64,000 nt of DNA from Enterococcus mediterraneensis (lineage in GTDB: Bacteria; Bacillota; Bacilli; Lactobacillales; Enterococcaceae). Position numbers and translations under genes: made by a program. The stretch spans positions 1,568,369 through 1,632,368 of the forward strand of contig NZ_UWOP01000001.1 in assembly GCF_900604485.1 (NCBI RefSeq), in the 5' to 3' direction. The notes under the pieces are model-generated. The model ran no database searches. It saw only the letters and a program-made list of their open reading frames with translations, and was not told the origin of the DNA. Below are positions 28,823 through 38,419 of this stretch, in pieces. Positions within the stretch are counted from its first letter, which is position 1. The number at the start of each line of letters is the position of its first letter.

Positions 28823-31417
28823 ATGGCTAAGACATTGGATAAAGAAACGAAAACAATTGATGTACAACAGATGATCGACGAGCTTGCTGCGAAAGGTAAC
28901 GTAGCTTTAAAAGAAATGGAAGATTTTGATCAAGAGAAAGTCGACCACATTGTGCATGAAATGGCAATGGCAGCATTAGACAAACACATGCTTCTTGCGA
29001 AAATGGCAGTTGAAGAAACTGGCCGCGGGATCTATGAAGATAAAGCAATCAAAAACATGTATGCTTCAGAATATATTTGGAACAATATCAAACACGACAA
29101 AACAGTCGGTGTTATTAATGAAGATAAACAAAAAGGTTTGATCGAGATCGCTGAACCAGTCGGTGTTGTCTGCGGGGTAACACCTACAACAAACCCAACA
29201 TCAACAACGATCTTCAAAGCGATGATCGCGTTGAAAACACGTAACCCGATCGTTTTCGCATTCCACCCAAGCGCACAAAAATGTTCCGCTGAAGCGGCAC
29301 GTATCGTCCGTGACGCAGCGATCGCAGCTGGTGCCCCAGAAAACTGTGTGCAATGGATCGAACATCCATCTATCGAAGCGACACAATCATTGATGAACCA
29401 CCCAGGGATCGCGATCGTATTAGCGACAGGTGGTGCCGGCATGGTGAAATCTGCTTATTCAACTGGAAAACCAGCTTTAGGTGTAGGACCTGGTAACGTT
29501 CCTGCGTATATCGAAAAAACAGCAAAAATCAAACGTGCAGTCAACGACTTGATCGTATCAAAAACTTTTGACAACGGAATGATCTGTGCTTCAGAACAAG
29601 CAGTGATCGTTGATAAAGAAGTATATGCAGCAGTCAAAGCTGAATTCGAATCACACCAAGTCTACTTTGTAAAACCAAATGAATTGGGCAAACTTGAAGA
29701 TGCAGTGATGAATGAAGGTAAATATGCTGTTAACCCAGCAATCGTTGGACATTCTGCTATCGAGATCGCAAAACTAGCTGGCATCAAAGTACCTGCTGGA
29801 ACAAAAATGCTGATTGCTGAATTAGAAGGTGTAGGACCTGATTATCCACTATCACGGGAAAAACTTTCACCAGTTCTAGCAATGATGAAAGCAGAAAATA
29901 CAGATCATGCATTCGAACTTTGCGAAGCAATGTTGAACTTAGGCGGACTTGGACATACTGCCGTGATCCACACAGAAGATGAAAACTTGCAAGTAAAATA
30001 TGGCCTGCGCATGAAAGCTTGCCGTATCTTAGTAAACACACCATCTGCAGAAGGCGGGATCGGAAATATCTACAACGAAATGATCCCATCATTGACATTA
30101 GGCTGCGGTTCATACGGGAAAAATTCTGTATCACGCAACGTATCAGCAGTCAATCTGATCAACGTAAAAACTGTCGCGAAACGGAGAAATAACATGCAAT
30201 GGTTCAAATTGCCACCAAAAGTCTACTTTGAAAAAAATTCATTATTGTATCTTGAAAAAATGGAAAACGTTGAACGAGTAATGATCGTCTGCGACCCAGG
30301 AATGGTCCAATTCGGTTACTGCGATACCGTCCGCGAAGTTCTTGCTCGCCGCAAAAACAACGTGAAAATCGAAGTCTTTTCTGATGTTGAACCAAACCCA
30401 TCAACAAATACTGTTTACGCTGGTACTAAGATGATGGTAGATTTCCAACCAGATACGATCATCGCTCTTGGTGGTGGATCTGCAATGGACGCGGCTAAAG
30501 GAATGTGGATGTTCTATGAACACCCAGACACTTCATTCTTCGGCGCAAAACAAAAATTCTTAGATATCCGCAAACGGACATATAAGATTGACAAAGCTGT
30601 GAAGACCCAATTCGTATGTATCCCAACGACATCAGGTACAGGTTCAGAAGTAACGCCATTTGCAGTTATCACTGACAGCGATACTCACGTGAAATATCCG
30701 TTGGCTGACTATGCATTGACTCCTGATGTAGCGATCGTCGATCCTCAATTCGTAATGTCAGTACCAGCTTCAGTAACTGCTGATACAGGGATGGACGTAT
30801 TGACACACGCGATCGAGTCTTATGTTTCAGTAATGGCATCTGATTATACTCGCGGATTGAGCTTACAAGCGATCAAATTAGTCTTTGACTATTTAGAAAA
30901 ATCTGTGAAAACACCAGATATGGAAGCACGCGAAAAAATGCATAACGCTTCAACAATGGCAGGTATGGCCTTTGCGAATGCTTTCCTAGGAATCAGTCAC
31001 TCAATCGCTCATAAGATTGGTGGAGAATATGGTATTCCTCACGGACGTACAAATGCGATCTTGTTACCGCATATTATTCGTTACAATGCGAAAGATCCGC
31101 AAAAACATGCAATGTTCCCTAAATATGATTACTTCCGTGCTGATACAGATTACGCTGATATCGCGAGATTCTTAGGCCTTAAAGGAGAAACGACAGCTGA
31201 GTTGGTAGACGCTTTAGCAACTGCTGTATATGAACTAGGAAAATCGATCGGAATCGAAATGAACTTGCAAGCGCAAGGTGTAACGAAGAAAACTCTTGAT
31301 TCAACAGTTGATCGTATGGCTGAGCTTGCTTACGAAGATCAATGTACAACTGCTAACCCTAAAGAACCATTGATCTCAGAATTAAAACAAATCATCATTG
31401 ACGCTTACGCTGGTTAA
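28823..31417 (+). CDS. adhE: Bifunctional acetaldehyde-CoA/alcohol dehydrogenase
   Basis: 864 residues in two fused parts. The N-terminal aldehyde dehydrogenase (about 1-440) has the catalytic cysteine in DNGMICASEQ near residue 250 and GVGPGNVPAYIE. The C-terminal iron-dependent alcohol dehydrogenase (about 455-860) has ALGGGSAMDAAKGMW and the metal histidines in HSIAHKIGGEYGIPHGRTNAI. It reduces acetyl-CoA to ethanol and regenerates two NAD+ in mixed-acid fermentation. AGGAGG precedes the ATG. Codon use is strongly biased to preferred codons, as expected of an abundant protein. A long palindromic repeat follows as its terminator. Confidence 0.97.
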   Translation: MAKTLDKETKTIDVQQMIDELAAKGNVALKEMEDFDQEKVDHIVHEMAMAALDKHMLLAKMAVEETGRGIYEDKAIKNMYASEYIWNNIKHDKTVGVINEDKQKGLIEIAEPVGVVCGVTPTTNPTSTTIFKAMIALKTRNPIVFAFHPSAQKCSAEAARIVRDAAIAAGAPENCVQWIEHPSIEATQSLMNHPGIAIVLATGGAGMVKSAYSTGKPALGVGPGNVPAYIEKTAKIKRAVNDLIVSKTFDNGMICASEQAVIVDKEVYAAVKAEFESHQVYFVKPNELGKLEDAVMNEGKYAVNPAIVGHSAIEIAKLAGIKVPAGTKMLIAELEGVGPDYPLSREKLSPVLAMMKAENTDHAFELCEAMLNLGGLGHTAVIHTEDENLQVKYGLRMKACRILVNTPSAEGGIGNIYNEMIPSLTLGCGSYGKNSVSRNVSAVNLINVKTVAKRRNNMQWFKLPPKVYFEKNSLLYLEKMENVERVMIVCDPGMVQFGYCDTVREVLARRKNNVKIEVFSDVEPNPSTNTVYAGTKMMVDFQPDTIIALGGGSAMDAAKGMWMFYEHPDTSFFGAKQKFLDIRKRTYKIDKAVKTQFVCIPTTSGTGSEVTPFAVITDSDTHVKYPLADYALTPDVAIVDPQFVMSVPASVTADTGMDVLTHAIESYVSVMASDYTRGLSLQAIKLVFDYLEKSVKTPDMEAREKMHNASTMAGMAFANAFLGISHSIAHKIGGEYGIPHGRTNAILLPHIIRYNAKDPQKHAMFPKYDYFRADTDYADIARFLGLKGETTAELVDALATAVYELGKSIGIEMNLQAQGVTKKTLDSTVDRMAELAYEDQCTTANPKEPLISELKQIIIDAYAG

Positions 31418-31437
31418 TTGATGGAACGATCTTAATA

Positions 31438-31617
31438 GGATCGTGACATAAGTCAACGCTAATTCAAATATCCGAACTAGATAAACTGTATCAGCAAAAT
31501 CGGTGCTGATCTGTGATGACAGTCTCTCATAGTTTATACTATGTATTGAACAGCAGGAACAATACATCTAGTTCGGATAGCTGCTAGCTTGATCTATGTT
31601 GCGATCCTGTTTTTTTG
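31438..31617. repeat. Long palindromic intergenic repeat, copy 2; also a terminator for adhE
   Basis: The left arm starts AGGATCGTGACATAAGTCA (from 31438) and runs to CCGAACTAGAT (31482). It pairs with ATCTAGTTCGG through GCGATCCT (31566-31608), followed by TGTTTTTTT. The central part holds a smaller ATCAGCA/TGCTGAT hairpin. The left arm shares TGACATAAGTCAA-GCTAAT and an AACTAGA end with copy 1 after ddl (2771-2927), so both belong to one repeat family. Confidence 0.75.
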
Positions 31618-31637
31618 AATATGGAGGAGGGATACAA

Positions 31638-32123
31638 GTGGCAACTGTTGAAATTATCACTCAAAATATCCAGAACTTGGCTATCAGACAACAGCAGTTA
31701 GAGCGGCTTATTCAACAAACAGAAGTACATAATGAGCAGCTGCAAATGTTTTTATTTGATTTGACGGATTACAATCAAGGTTTGTCAGTTATTACGGATC
31801 TAGTTTCAGAAGAAAGTACAGAACAAGTAGACGACATCAAAGTAACTGCCATCGAACATGTTCTATCGGAACAAAGGAAGTATCTAGTGGAAGTGATTCG
31901 CTTATTGGAAGAAACATTGGAAGAAGATATGCAGCCAGCGCTTCTAGGACAATCGAGCGGAGGGCTTAGAAGAATCCTATCCAGCTTGAAAGGACTGGTG
32001 GAAATGAACAACTATCTAAGCCAAGATAACCGGACATTTCAGCGTAATTATCTATCGGAACAAAATATCCCTGTACAGAAACCTAAACAAAATTTTTTAA
32101 AGAGATTATTTGGTAAATCATGA
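31638..32123 (+). CDS. Uncharacterised coiled-coil protein
   Basis: A GTG start at 31638 after GGAGGAGGG gives 161 residues. No signal peptide or membrane helix is visible. The sequence is rich in Gln, Leu, Glu and Ile with heptad-like spacing (for example NIQNLAIRQQQLERLIQQ near the start), and ends in a short basic tail (NFLKRLFGKS). I do not recognise a family. It follows the palindromic repeat after adhE; its ribosome binding site begins five bases after the repeat's T run, so expression may depend on read-through of that structure or on a promoter inside it. Confidence 0.65.
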   Translation: MATVEIITQNIQNLAIRQQQLERLIQQTEVHNEQLQMFLFDLTDYNQGLSVITDLVSEESTEQVDDIKVTAIEHVLSEQRKYLVEVIRLLEETLEEDMQPALLGQSSGGLRRILSSLKGLVEMNNYLSQDNRTFQRNYLSEQNIPVQKPKQNFLKRLFGKS

Positions 32124-32126
32124 AAT

Positions 32127-32369
32127 CATATGAAAGACCGTAACATCGCAACACCGCAAACAGCGCCATTACGTGAAAAACAAGAAAACGGTGAACGTCA
32201 TCCATTTGACCAATTCATCGTGGGACGGACGCCGGCAGCACGTTGGGGTGAACCAGTAGACTTGGCAGGTCCTGCCGTCTTCCTATCATCACCAGCATCA
32301 GATTTTGTCAACGGTCACATCTTGTATGTAGACGGCGGGATCTTAGCGTATATCGGTAAACAACCTTAA
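32127..32369 (+). pseudogene. C-terminal fragment of gluconate 5-dehydrogenase (SDR family)
   Basis: About 79 codons beginning at MKDRNIATPQ match the end of gluconate 5-dehydrogenase/KduD-type short-chain dehydrogenases: TPAARWGEPVDLAGPAVFLSS, DFVNGHILYVDGG and a final ILAYIGKQP. The Rossmann cofactor motif and the YxxxK catalytic pair, about 190 residues, are absent. An in-frame stop lies three codons upstream, so the break point is close to 32125. No ribosome binding site precedes it. This is a deletion remnant, directly abutting the preceding gene's stop. Confidence 0.8.
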
Positions 32370-32385
32370 AATAAACAGAGCAAGT

Positions 32386-32425
32386 AAAAAAGAGACGTTT
32401 CTACTAAAGTAGAGCGTCTCTTTTT
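32386..32425. terminator. Bidirectional terminator at the end of the mevalonate operon
   Basis: AAAAAGAGACG pairs with CGTCTCTTTTT. It ends two bases from the stop of fni and also closes the plus-strand fragment. Confidence 0.85.
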
Positions 32426-32427
32426 GA

Positions 32428-33471
32428 TTAGTTTCGGAATGCGTAATGTTGTTGATCGATCCCGCGGCTTTCACACCAATTTTTGACATCACCACTGAAA
32501 ATCAGCGGTACTGTCCGCAATTCAGTGACAGTTGTTTTACCAGTCATAGCAATCAACAACCGCAACTCTTCTTTCCATTGATTGATCAAAGAAATGGTGT
32601 GTTCCGTTCCGTGAGTCAAAAGCTCATTTAAAATCGTGCCAGCGATCCCTACTGCATCAGCTCCTAGACAAAGTGCTTTGAAAATATCAAAAGCATTGCG
32701 AATGCCGCCGGATGCGACAGTGGTGAAGGTTTCGTCCACTTCATTAGCTTCTAATAAAGAAATCACTGTCGATTGTCCCCAATCGGTTAAATAAGCCAAC
32801 TCCCGTTTTGATCGACGGGCGTTTTCAATCTGTGTAAAGCTCGTTCCGCCAACACCGCTGATATCAATGGTTTTAACGCCGACTGATAATAATTGCCGGA
32901 TGGTTTCCCGAGACATCCCGAAGCCGACTTCTTTGACTAAAATAGGGATCTCCAACTCAGTTGTCAATTTTTCGATGTTTTGCAGCCAGTGGGAGAAATC
33001 ACGATCGCCTTCTGGCATGACCAGTTCTTGAGGAGCGTTGAGATGCAGCTGCAAACCGTCTGCTGGAAAAAGTTTCAATGCTTGCTGTGCTTTTTCTAAG
33101 TCGACACCGGCACCGAGATTGATCAGGATCTTGCCTTGCGGATATTCTTCACGAATCACGGTATAGCTGTCCAATAAAGCAGGATCTTTTAAAGCGGCGC
33201 TGATAGAACCTGTCGCTATCAGAAGATCTGTTTCTCGAGCAACGATCGCTAGTTGGCGATTGATCTCTTTGGTTTTTTCACTGCCGCCAGTCATCGCGTT
33301 TATATAAAATGGACTGGACATTGAATGATTTAAAAGCTGTGCCTTGAGATCTACATCATCAACGGAAACTGCCGGCAATGAATGATGGATGATCCGTACT
33401 GCATCAAAATCATTACTGCGAGGTTTATGAAATGCCTTCGCTAGTGAAACATGTTCATCCTTTCGATTCAT
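32428..33471 (-). CDS. fni: Type 2 isopentenyl-diphosphate delta-isomerase
   Basis: FMN- and NADPH-dependent isomerase of IPP and DMAPP. About 347 residues from ATG at 33471, which has AAAGGAG upstream; a 22-codon longer frame lacks a site. It starts MNRKDEHVSLAKAFHK, typical of the family, then shows PFYINAMTGGSEKTKEINRQLA, VKEVGFGMS, DISGVGGTSF and VASGGIRNAFDIFKALCLGADAVGIAG, the FMN-binding barrel motifs. Last gene of the operon; overlaps mvaK2 by 17 bases. Confidence 0.94.
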   Translation of the reverse strand: MNRKDEHVSLAKAFHKPRSNDFDAVRIIHHSLPAVSVDDVDLKAQLLNHSMSSPFYINAMTGGSEKTKEINRQLAIVARETDLLIATGSISAALKDPALLDSYTVIREEYPQGKILINLGAGVDLEKAQQALKLFPADGLQLHLNAPQELVMPEGDRDFSHWLQNIEKLTTELEIPILVKEVGFGMSRETIRQLLSVGVKTIDISGVGGTSFTQIENARRSKRELAYLTDWGQSTVISLLEANEVDETFTTVASGGIRNAFDIFKALCLGADAVGIAGTILNELLTHGTEHTISLINQWKEELRLLIAMTGKTTVTELRTVPLIFSGDVKNWCESRGIDQQHYAFRN

Positions 33472-34549
33472 GGGCGCTCCTTTCCTGATAGTAGACATGC
33501 AGAGGCAATGGTGTGATAGCAGCTTTTTCCCAAGCACTCATTAAAGGAAGGATCCCGGACTTTTGATCGGTGATCACGATACCGCAATCGCCGCCGCCAG
33601 CTCCAGATGATTTAGCGGTCCCGCCATATGTTTCTGCCAAATCGCACAACTTTTTCAAAGCCGGGGTTTCGATCGTGACACCGCTGATAGAAGAAAGCTG
33701 ATTCAACAAGCAACGGTTGCGATGGATCATTTGTTTGATCAGATCTACATCTTGTATTTCAAATCCGCGGATCATTTCCGTGACACATTTTTTGCTTTCG
33801 CTTAAAAATTGTTCATAAAGTTTTTGTTTTTCGTCTTTTGATTCATGGACTTGATCCACAAGATCAGAAGTCGAAGCCGGACTGCCGGTCCAACCAATCA
33901 ATAGACGCAGATTTTCCGGAACAGCCAGTGGTTTGATCGACAAATCCGGCCAAGCACTATTTAATAAAGAGGTCAAATCAGACTGCTTTCGTTGTTTGCG
34001 AACCCACGCATGATCAAAGGTGGAAAAAGCGATCCAACCGCCGTAACAACTCGCGGCGATATCCCCGCAGGAACCATTGCCTTGGACCTCCAAATGGGCT
34101 AAAGCAGCGATTTTGAAGATCGACATCTGATCGAGATTTAATCCGTAAAAAGCGTTCAGTGCTTTGACAGTAGCGACAGTTACTGCACCGCTGGAACCTA
34201 GTCCGTATTTGCGTCCGTTAGAACTGTCCAGTTCGCTAGTAACTTTCAAATCGTAAAAAGATAAGGGAATATTATTTTCTCGGGCATATTTTTCTGTCAA
34301 ACTGATTGCCGCCAAAATATAGTGGAAGGGATTTTCGCGAATGTCTAATACTAGTTCGCCATTTCTCCGTGTCCAACGTATCGGCAGTTCGCTGTATTGA
34401 ACGGATTGGATCGTTCCGGTTTTTTTGGCCGGTTCAATGGTGACAGTAATAAATTGATCGACAGCGACAATGATCGCGGGATGTCCTGGCTCCACTACTG
34501 CGTATTCACCGGCAATATACAATTTTCCGGGGGTTGAGACTTCTATCAT
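33455..34549 (-). CDS. mvaK2: Phosphomevalonate kinase
   Basis: GHMP kinase that phosphorylates mevalonate 5-phosphate. 364 residues. Begins IEVSTPGKLYIAGEYAVVEPGHPAI, the MvaK2 hallmark. The ATP loop is KYGLGSSGAVTVATVKAL near residue 115 and the third motif is GTAKSSGAGGGDCGI near 320. Its ATG overlaps the stop of mvaD by four bases (ATGA), so the genes are translationally coupled. Confidence 0.94.
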   Translation of the reverse strand: MIEVSTPGKLYIAGEYAVVEPGHPAIIVAVDQFITVTIEPAKKTGTIQSVQYSELPIRWTRRNGELVLDIRENPFHYILAAISLTEKYARENNIPLSFYDLKVTSELDSSNGRKYGLGSSGAVTVATVKALNAFYGLNLDQMSIFKIAALAHLEVQGNGSCGDIAASCYGGWIAFSTFDHAWVRKQRKQSDLTSLLNSAWPDLSIKPLAVPENLRLLIGWTGSPASTSDLVDQVHESKDEKQKLYEQFLSESKKCVTEMIRGFEIQDVDLIKQMIHRNRCLLNQLSSISGVTIETPALKKLCDLAETYGGTAKSSGAGGGDCGIVITDQKSGILPLMSAWEKAAITPLPLHVYYQERSAHESKG

Positions 34550-35535
34550 TTGTCTGCTCCTTTGAAGGTTTGAATTCCGGGTCCAGCATAAGCTGTGACC
34601 AACTGCCCACTGTCAAAGACGGTCTGTAATTGTTCAACGATCGCTGCCGCATTTTTCCGTTCACAAAGAACTTTGACATTTGGTCCAGCATCCATGGTGA
34701 AATAACAAGGCAATCCATCATTTCTGATCGAACGTACCATATTCATGGCGGTCAGACTTTGCGGCGACCAATAGGTAAAAGGAGGGACGGCAGCCAATGT
34801 CGTGCCGTGCATTTTCAAAGCGTTCCCTTCAGCGATCTCACCTAGTCCTTGGAAATCTTTTTTCTGGATCGCTTCTTTGATTTTTTGCAGATCTTCATCG
34901 ACACTGTCAAGCCAGCCGGGATAAAAACTGGAAGTAGCTACTGTGCGTTTCATGCCATCACGGCTGGAAATATCTTTTTGCTGGTCATTGATCAAAATAA
35001 AGATCATAGCTAGTTCATCTTCCCAATGATCGCTGGCAATCGGTTGGGCGAAAGACGTCGCGTCAGAAATTCCTTTTTCCCATTCCACAAAACCGCCAAA
35101 GATACTGCGGCAAGCTGATCCTGAGCCGCGGCGCGCCAAGCGGGATAAGTCTTTTTCCGACAGATTCATCTGAAGTGCTTCGTTGCAAGCGCCAGCCAAT
35201 GCTGCTAGACCGCTTGCGGAAGAAGCCAAGCCGGCTGCTGTGGGCACGAAATTTTTACTAGTCACTTTTGCATAAAGAGAGCAGTCTGCCTGTTGACGGA
35301 CCAATGATAAAAAGCGGCTGACTTTTTGTGTTGCCGCCGCATTTTGTTTGATTCCATCAAGAAAAAATTCATCTTGAGAAAACTCTTCAGCAAAAATGAC
35401 ACTAGTTTCTGTGTAAAATCCGTCTAATGTCAATGATAAACTGTTGTTCATTGGTAAGATCAATTCTTCGTCTTTTTTGCCCCAATACTTGATCAGTGCG
35501 ATGTTGGTATAGGCACGGGCTTTTCCTTCATACAT
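34546..35535 (-). CDS. mvaD: Diphosphomevalonate decarboxylase
   Basis: Makes isopentenyl diphosphate by ATP-dependent decarboxylation. 329 residues. The motif AYTNIALIKYWGKKDEELILPMNNSLS is at the N-terminus, the ATP loop is TAAGLASSASGLAALAGA near residue 105, and the catalytic-aspartate region is FTMDAGPNVKVLCE near 280. It overlaps mvaK1 by eight bases. Confidence 0.95.
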   Translation of the reverse strand: MYEGKARAYTNIALIKYWGKKDEELILPMNNSLSLTLDGFYTETSVIFAEEFSQDEFFLDGIKQNAAATQKVSRFLSLVRQQADCSLYAKVTSKNFVPTAAGLASSASGLAALAGACNEALQMNLSEKDLSRLARRGSGSACRSIFGGFVEWEKGISDATSFAQPIASDHWEDELAMIFILINDQQKDISSRDGMKRTVATSSFYPGWLDSVDEDLQKIKEAIQKKDFQGLGEIAEGNALKMHGTTLAAVPPFTYWSPQSLTAMNMVRSIRNDGLPCYFTMDAGPNVKVLCERKNAAAIVEQLQTVFDSGQLVTAYAGPGIQTFKGADK

Positions 35536-36463
35536 ATTGGCAAACTCCTAATTCTTGGATCCAAGTCGCTTTTGCGCCTTGTTCGCTTAATTTTTCTGAA
35601 ATCAATCGGGCTTGCTGATAGTCAGCTGCCAAAGCGATCATACAACCGCCACGTCCGCCGCCAGTCAATTTGGCTCCTAAAGCACCTGAAGATCGGGCAG
35701 TGGCAATCAAATGATCCAATGTTTGATCACTGACTTGCAATGTTTGTAAAGCTTCTTGAGCCTGATTCATGACACGACCCAATATCATTGGCTGATTTTG
35801 GCTGATGGCAAGTTTTGCTTCTTGGGCTAAATGTCCCAATTCTTCAATATATTTTTTTGTTTCCTTGGGATTTTGTTCAAAAGCACGTGCGACTTCTCGA
35901 ACAGTATCACGTGTTTTCCCCTTTACGCCAGTGTCGGCTACGATCAGATAAGCATCGATATTCAAATTGAAATTTTGGAACGGCTCGCCTTTACGAAAAT
36001 AGATAGGCTGATCGCCGCTGGTAGCCGCAGCATCGATACCGCTGGGATTGCCATGGGCGATTTTTTCTGATTGATTGACATAGGTCAACAGAGTAGATTC
36101 ATCCAGTGGAAGTTCAAGCCAGTCAAAAAAGGCGCGTGTCGTCGCAACTGCAACCGCCGCACTTGATCCCATCCCGCGTTCAGCCGGGATCGTACTTTCC
36201 AAAGTCAAAGCAAGCTCAGGTGTACCAAATGCTTCCTTTAGTGTTTGGATCAATTGTTTGATATTATTCAATGAGCTCGGCGCGTTTGCCAACTCTCCAT
36301 TGTAGTAAACAGAAAATAAGGCATCTTCACGACTTTTTTTGATGGTCGCTCGGATACTTGTTGCTTTAAAAGGGAAGGCGATCGCCGGCTCTCCATAAAT
36401 GACGGAATGCTCGCCCATTAGAATGATTTTCCCATTGGCAATCCCCTCGCCAGTTGTCTTCAT
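35528..36463 (-). CDS. mvaK1: Mevalonate kinase
   Basis: First gene of the operon mvaK1-mvaD-mvaK2-fni, which converts mevalonate to IPP and DMAPP for undecaprenyl phosphate and quinone side chains. About 311 residues from ATG at 36463; an upstream GTG at 36499 is less likely. GHMP motifs are visible: GKIILMGEHSVIYGEPAIAFP near residue 10, PAERGMGSSAAVAVATTRA near 95 and GALGAKLTGGGRGGCMIAL near 265. The early pathway genes mvaE and mvaS are not in this window. Confidence 0.94.
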   Translation of the reverse strand: MKTTGEGIANGKIILMGEHSVIYGEPAIAFPFKATSIRATIKKSREDALFSVYYNGELANAPSSLNNIKQLIQTLKEAFGTPELALTLESTIPAERGMGSSAAVAVATTRAFFDWLELPLDESTLLTYVNQSEKIAHGNPSGIDAAATSGDQPIYFRKGEPFQNFNLNIDAYLIVADTGVKGKTRDTVREVARAFEQNPKETKKYIEELGHLAQEAKLAISQNQPMILGRVMNQAQEALQTLQVSDQTLDHLIATARSSGALGAKLTGGGRGGCMIALAADYQQARLISEKLSEQGAKATWIQELGVCQYV

Positions 36464-36729
36464 TGGTTTACCCCGTTTCTTAACAGACAGAATATTCACT
36501 GCTGTTTTTTACAAAAAAACAGCTCTTGCCTATCTATTCTACTAAATATTTTTTGATCCGTTAAGAGATTACCGGAAAATTGCCTTGTTTTCCGTTATTT
36601 CTTAATATTTTTTCAAAAAACTTCTGTATTTTTAACTTGTGTTTTTTGGACAGGTACTATATATTGAGGTGTATACTTAATAAGTAACGAAAAAATACAA
36701 TATTTAGTGATGAAGTGAGTTGGAGGGCT

Positions 36730-37389
36730 ATGAGCGTGATAGTTTTAGCGGGTACGATAGGTGCGGGAAAATCCAGTTTAACAGCAATGTTATCTGATCA
36801 TTTAAAAAGTGAAGCTTTTTATGAATCAGTAGATGATAATGAAGTATTGCCTTTGTTTTATGCAGATCCCAATAAATATGCCTTTTTGCTGCAAATATAT
36901 TTTTTGAATAAACGGTTTGATTTGATCAAACGAGCATTGAGCAATGAGAACAATGTATTGGATCGTTCGATCTATGAAGATTCATTATTATTTCATTTAA
37001 ACGCGGATCTGGGCCGGGCAACAGAAACCGAAGTCCGTGTGTATGATGAATTATTGTCAAATATGCTGGAGGAGCTTCCCTACGCTGCCCATAAAAAACA
37101 TCCCGATTTGTTAGTGCATATCCGTGTTTCTTTTGAAACGATGTTGGCGCGAATCCAAAAACGCGGACGTGAATATGAACAATTAGAATTTGATCCATCT
37201 TTATATGACTACTATAAAGAATTGAACCGTCGCTACGATCAATGGTTTGAAGATTATAATGAAAGTCCAAAAATCCAAATCGACGGCGACAAATACAATT
37301 TTGTTGAAGACCCGCAAGCAGCAGAAGAAGTGCTGAAAATGATCGATGACAAGATCGCGGAAACTCGCAGTTTACAGACTGCTATTTGA
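36730..37389 (+). CDS. Deoxynucleoside kinase (dGK/dAK/dCK family)
   Basis: About 219 residues. P-loop VLAGTIGAGKSSLTAML is at the N-terminus. The substrate and catalytic motif LDRSIYEDSLLFHLN is near residue 78 and the arginine-rich lid RIQKRGREYEQLEFD near 145. The family salvages deoxynucleosides by phosphorylation; which base is used cannot be told. GGAGGG is three bases before ATG 36730 and nine before GTG 36736, so the start could be either; the difference is two residues. Divergent from the mevalonate operon. Confidence 0.88.
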   Translation: MSVIVLAGTIGAGKSSLTAMLSDHLKSEAFYESVDDNEVLPLFYADPNKYAFLLQIYFLNKRFDLIKRALSNENNVLDRSIYEDSLLFHLNADLGRATETEVRVYDELLSNMLEELPYAAHKKHPDLLVHIRVSFETMLARIQKRGREYEQLEFDPSLYDYYKELNRRYDQWFEDYNESPKIQIDGDKYNFVEDPQAAEEVLKMIDDKIAETRSLQTAI

Positions 37390-37524
37390 TATCAATAGCT
37401 TTACTAAATAGGTAAAAGGAAAATGGATTGATCTCAAAAAATTAGATTTTTCGGTCTGATTTTTGGGACAACTCAAAATCCTTTTGCCTTTTTTTGTAAT
37501 AAAAGTTCCAAAATATCAAACTGA

Positions 37525-38154
37525 TTACTCGATCACCAGACCTAAACCTGCAGCAATCGTCAATGCCTGTTCTTGATTGACGATCAGACCTTTCAGATTT
37601 TCTTGGGAAAGGGCGATTTTGGTGAAGGTGTTTGTAGTCAGATCAAGCTTGTTTAAAGGCGTACGGAACCAGTTGCTGCCGGTCAATTCATTATTCTCTA
37701 CAAAAAGCTGTTTCCAGACGACCTCATAAAATTCACTGTCCGCTAATTGGTTGTCGGTGAATTTGACAGCTTTTAAGTTGGTATTGCTGAAAGACGCAAA
37801 GGTAGCTACGCAGTTAGAAAAAGTACAGTCTCGCAAATAACTTTCCGCAAAATTTGTTCCGATCAGTTTACATTGATCAAACCAGACTTGATGAAAGCTG
37901 GCACCAAGCCACTCTAGATTCGAAAAATCACAATTTTTGAAGAGGACATTGCTGCATTCGAACCGCTCTAAGCGTGTTTTATGCATTGTGACCCGTTCCA
38001 ATTGAGCATCTCGAATGATCAAATTTTTACAGGTTAAATAGCTGTAATCGAGATTTTTTGCGTAGATATTTTCAAAGAGCTGCTCATCTTCCAAATAAAA
38101 ATCTGAATCTTCTGCTGGACTAAGCACAGGTTTGATGGGCTCGATTTTTTTCAA
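37525..38154 (-). CDS. Pentapeptide-repeat protein
   Basis: About 209 residues from TTG at 38154, which has CGGAGGA upstream. From about residue 45 to 160 it shows the repeat pattern A(D/N)LXX in degenerate form, for example SYLTCKNLIIRDAQLERVTM, CDFSNLEWLGASFHQVWFDQ and SYLRDCTFSNCVATFASFSN. This predicts a right-handed quadrilateral beta-helix. Some such proteins (Qnr-like, MfpA) mimic DNA and protect gyrase, and enterococci have chromosomal Qnr relatives. The degree of repeat degeneracy here gives no basis for that function. Monocistronic. Confidence 0.75.
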   Translation of the reverse strand: MKKIEPIKPVLSPAEDSDFYLEDEQLFENIYAKNLDYSYLTCKNLIIRDAQLERVTMHKTRLERFECSNVLFKNCDFSNLEWLGASFHQVWFDQCKLIGTNFAESYLRDCTFSNCVATFASFSNTNLKAVKFTDNQLADSEFYEVVWKQLFVENNELTGSNWFRTPLNKLDLTTNTFTKIALSQENLKGLIVNQEQALTIAAGLGLVIE

Positions 38155-38342
38155 GGAATTTTTCCTCCGATCATGCTTTCTGATATCAATGATAGCAAAT
38201 ACTCTGAGAATCGTCACTTTTTCACAGGAAAAGCCAAGTTGACTATGTGAAATTATTTTTTAGTAGATTTTGAAAAAATATGAAAACGGATGGCGACAAG
38301 TGTTTTTATGTCAGCGTTTTATATTCTTAATAAAACCTAATT

Positions 38343-38368
38343 TCACAAGCATAAAGTTGGATTTGTGA
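38343..38368. promoter_or_regulatory. Inverted repeat upstream of nox
   Basis: TCACAA (38343-38348) and TTGTGA (38363-38368) form an inverted repeat with 14 bases between, 52 bases before nox. The half-sites are those of Rex but in the outward order and with wrong spacing, so it is not a standard Rex operator. The significance is uncertain. Confidence 0.3.
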
Positions 38369-38419
38369 GTGTTTGTGCAATAAAATGAAACCGCAATCAA
38401 GTTTAGGAGGAGTTTTTTT

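Noticed and set aside
29032..29442. Long minus-strand ORF opposite adhE.
   Set aside because: The strong codon bias of adhE opens the reverse frame; there is no ribosome binding site and no recognisable protein.
37525..38154. Qnr-type quinolone resistance protein.
   Set aside because: The pentapeptide repeats are degenerate and I could not align the loops that define Qnr; only the fold is supported.
38341..38370. Rex operator before nox.
   Set aside because: Half-sites are in the opposite order and 14 bases apart, which does not fit the TTGTGA-N6-TCACAA consensus; kept only as an inverted repeat.
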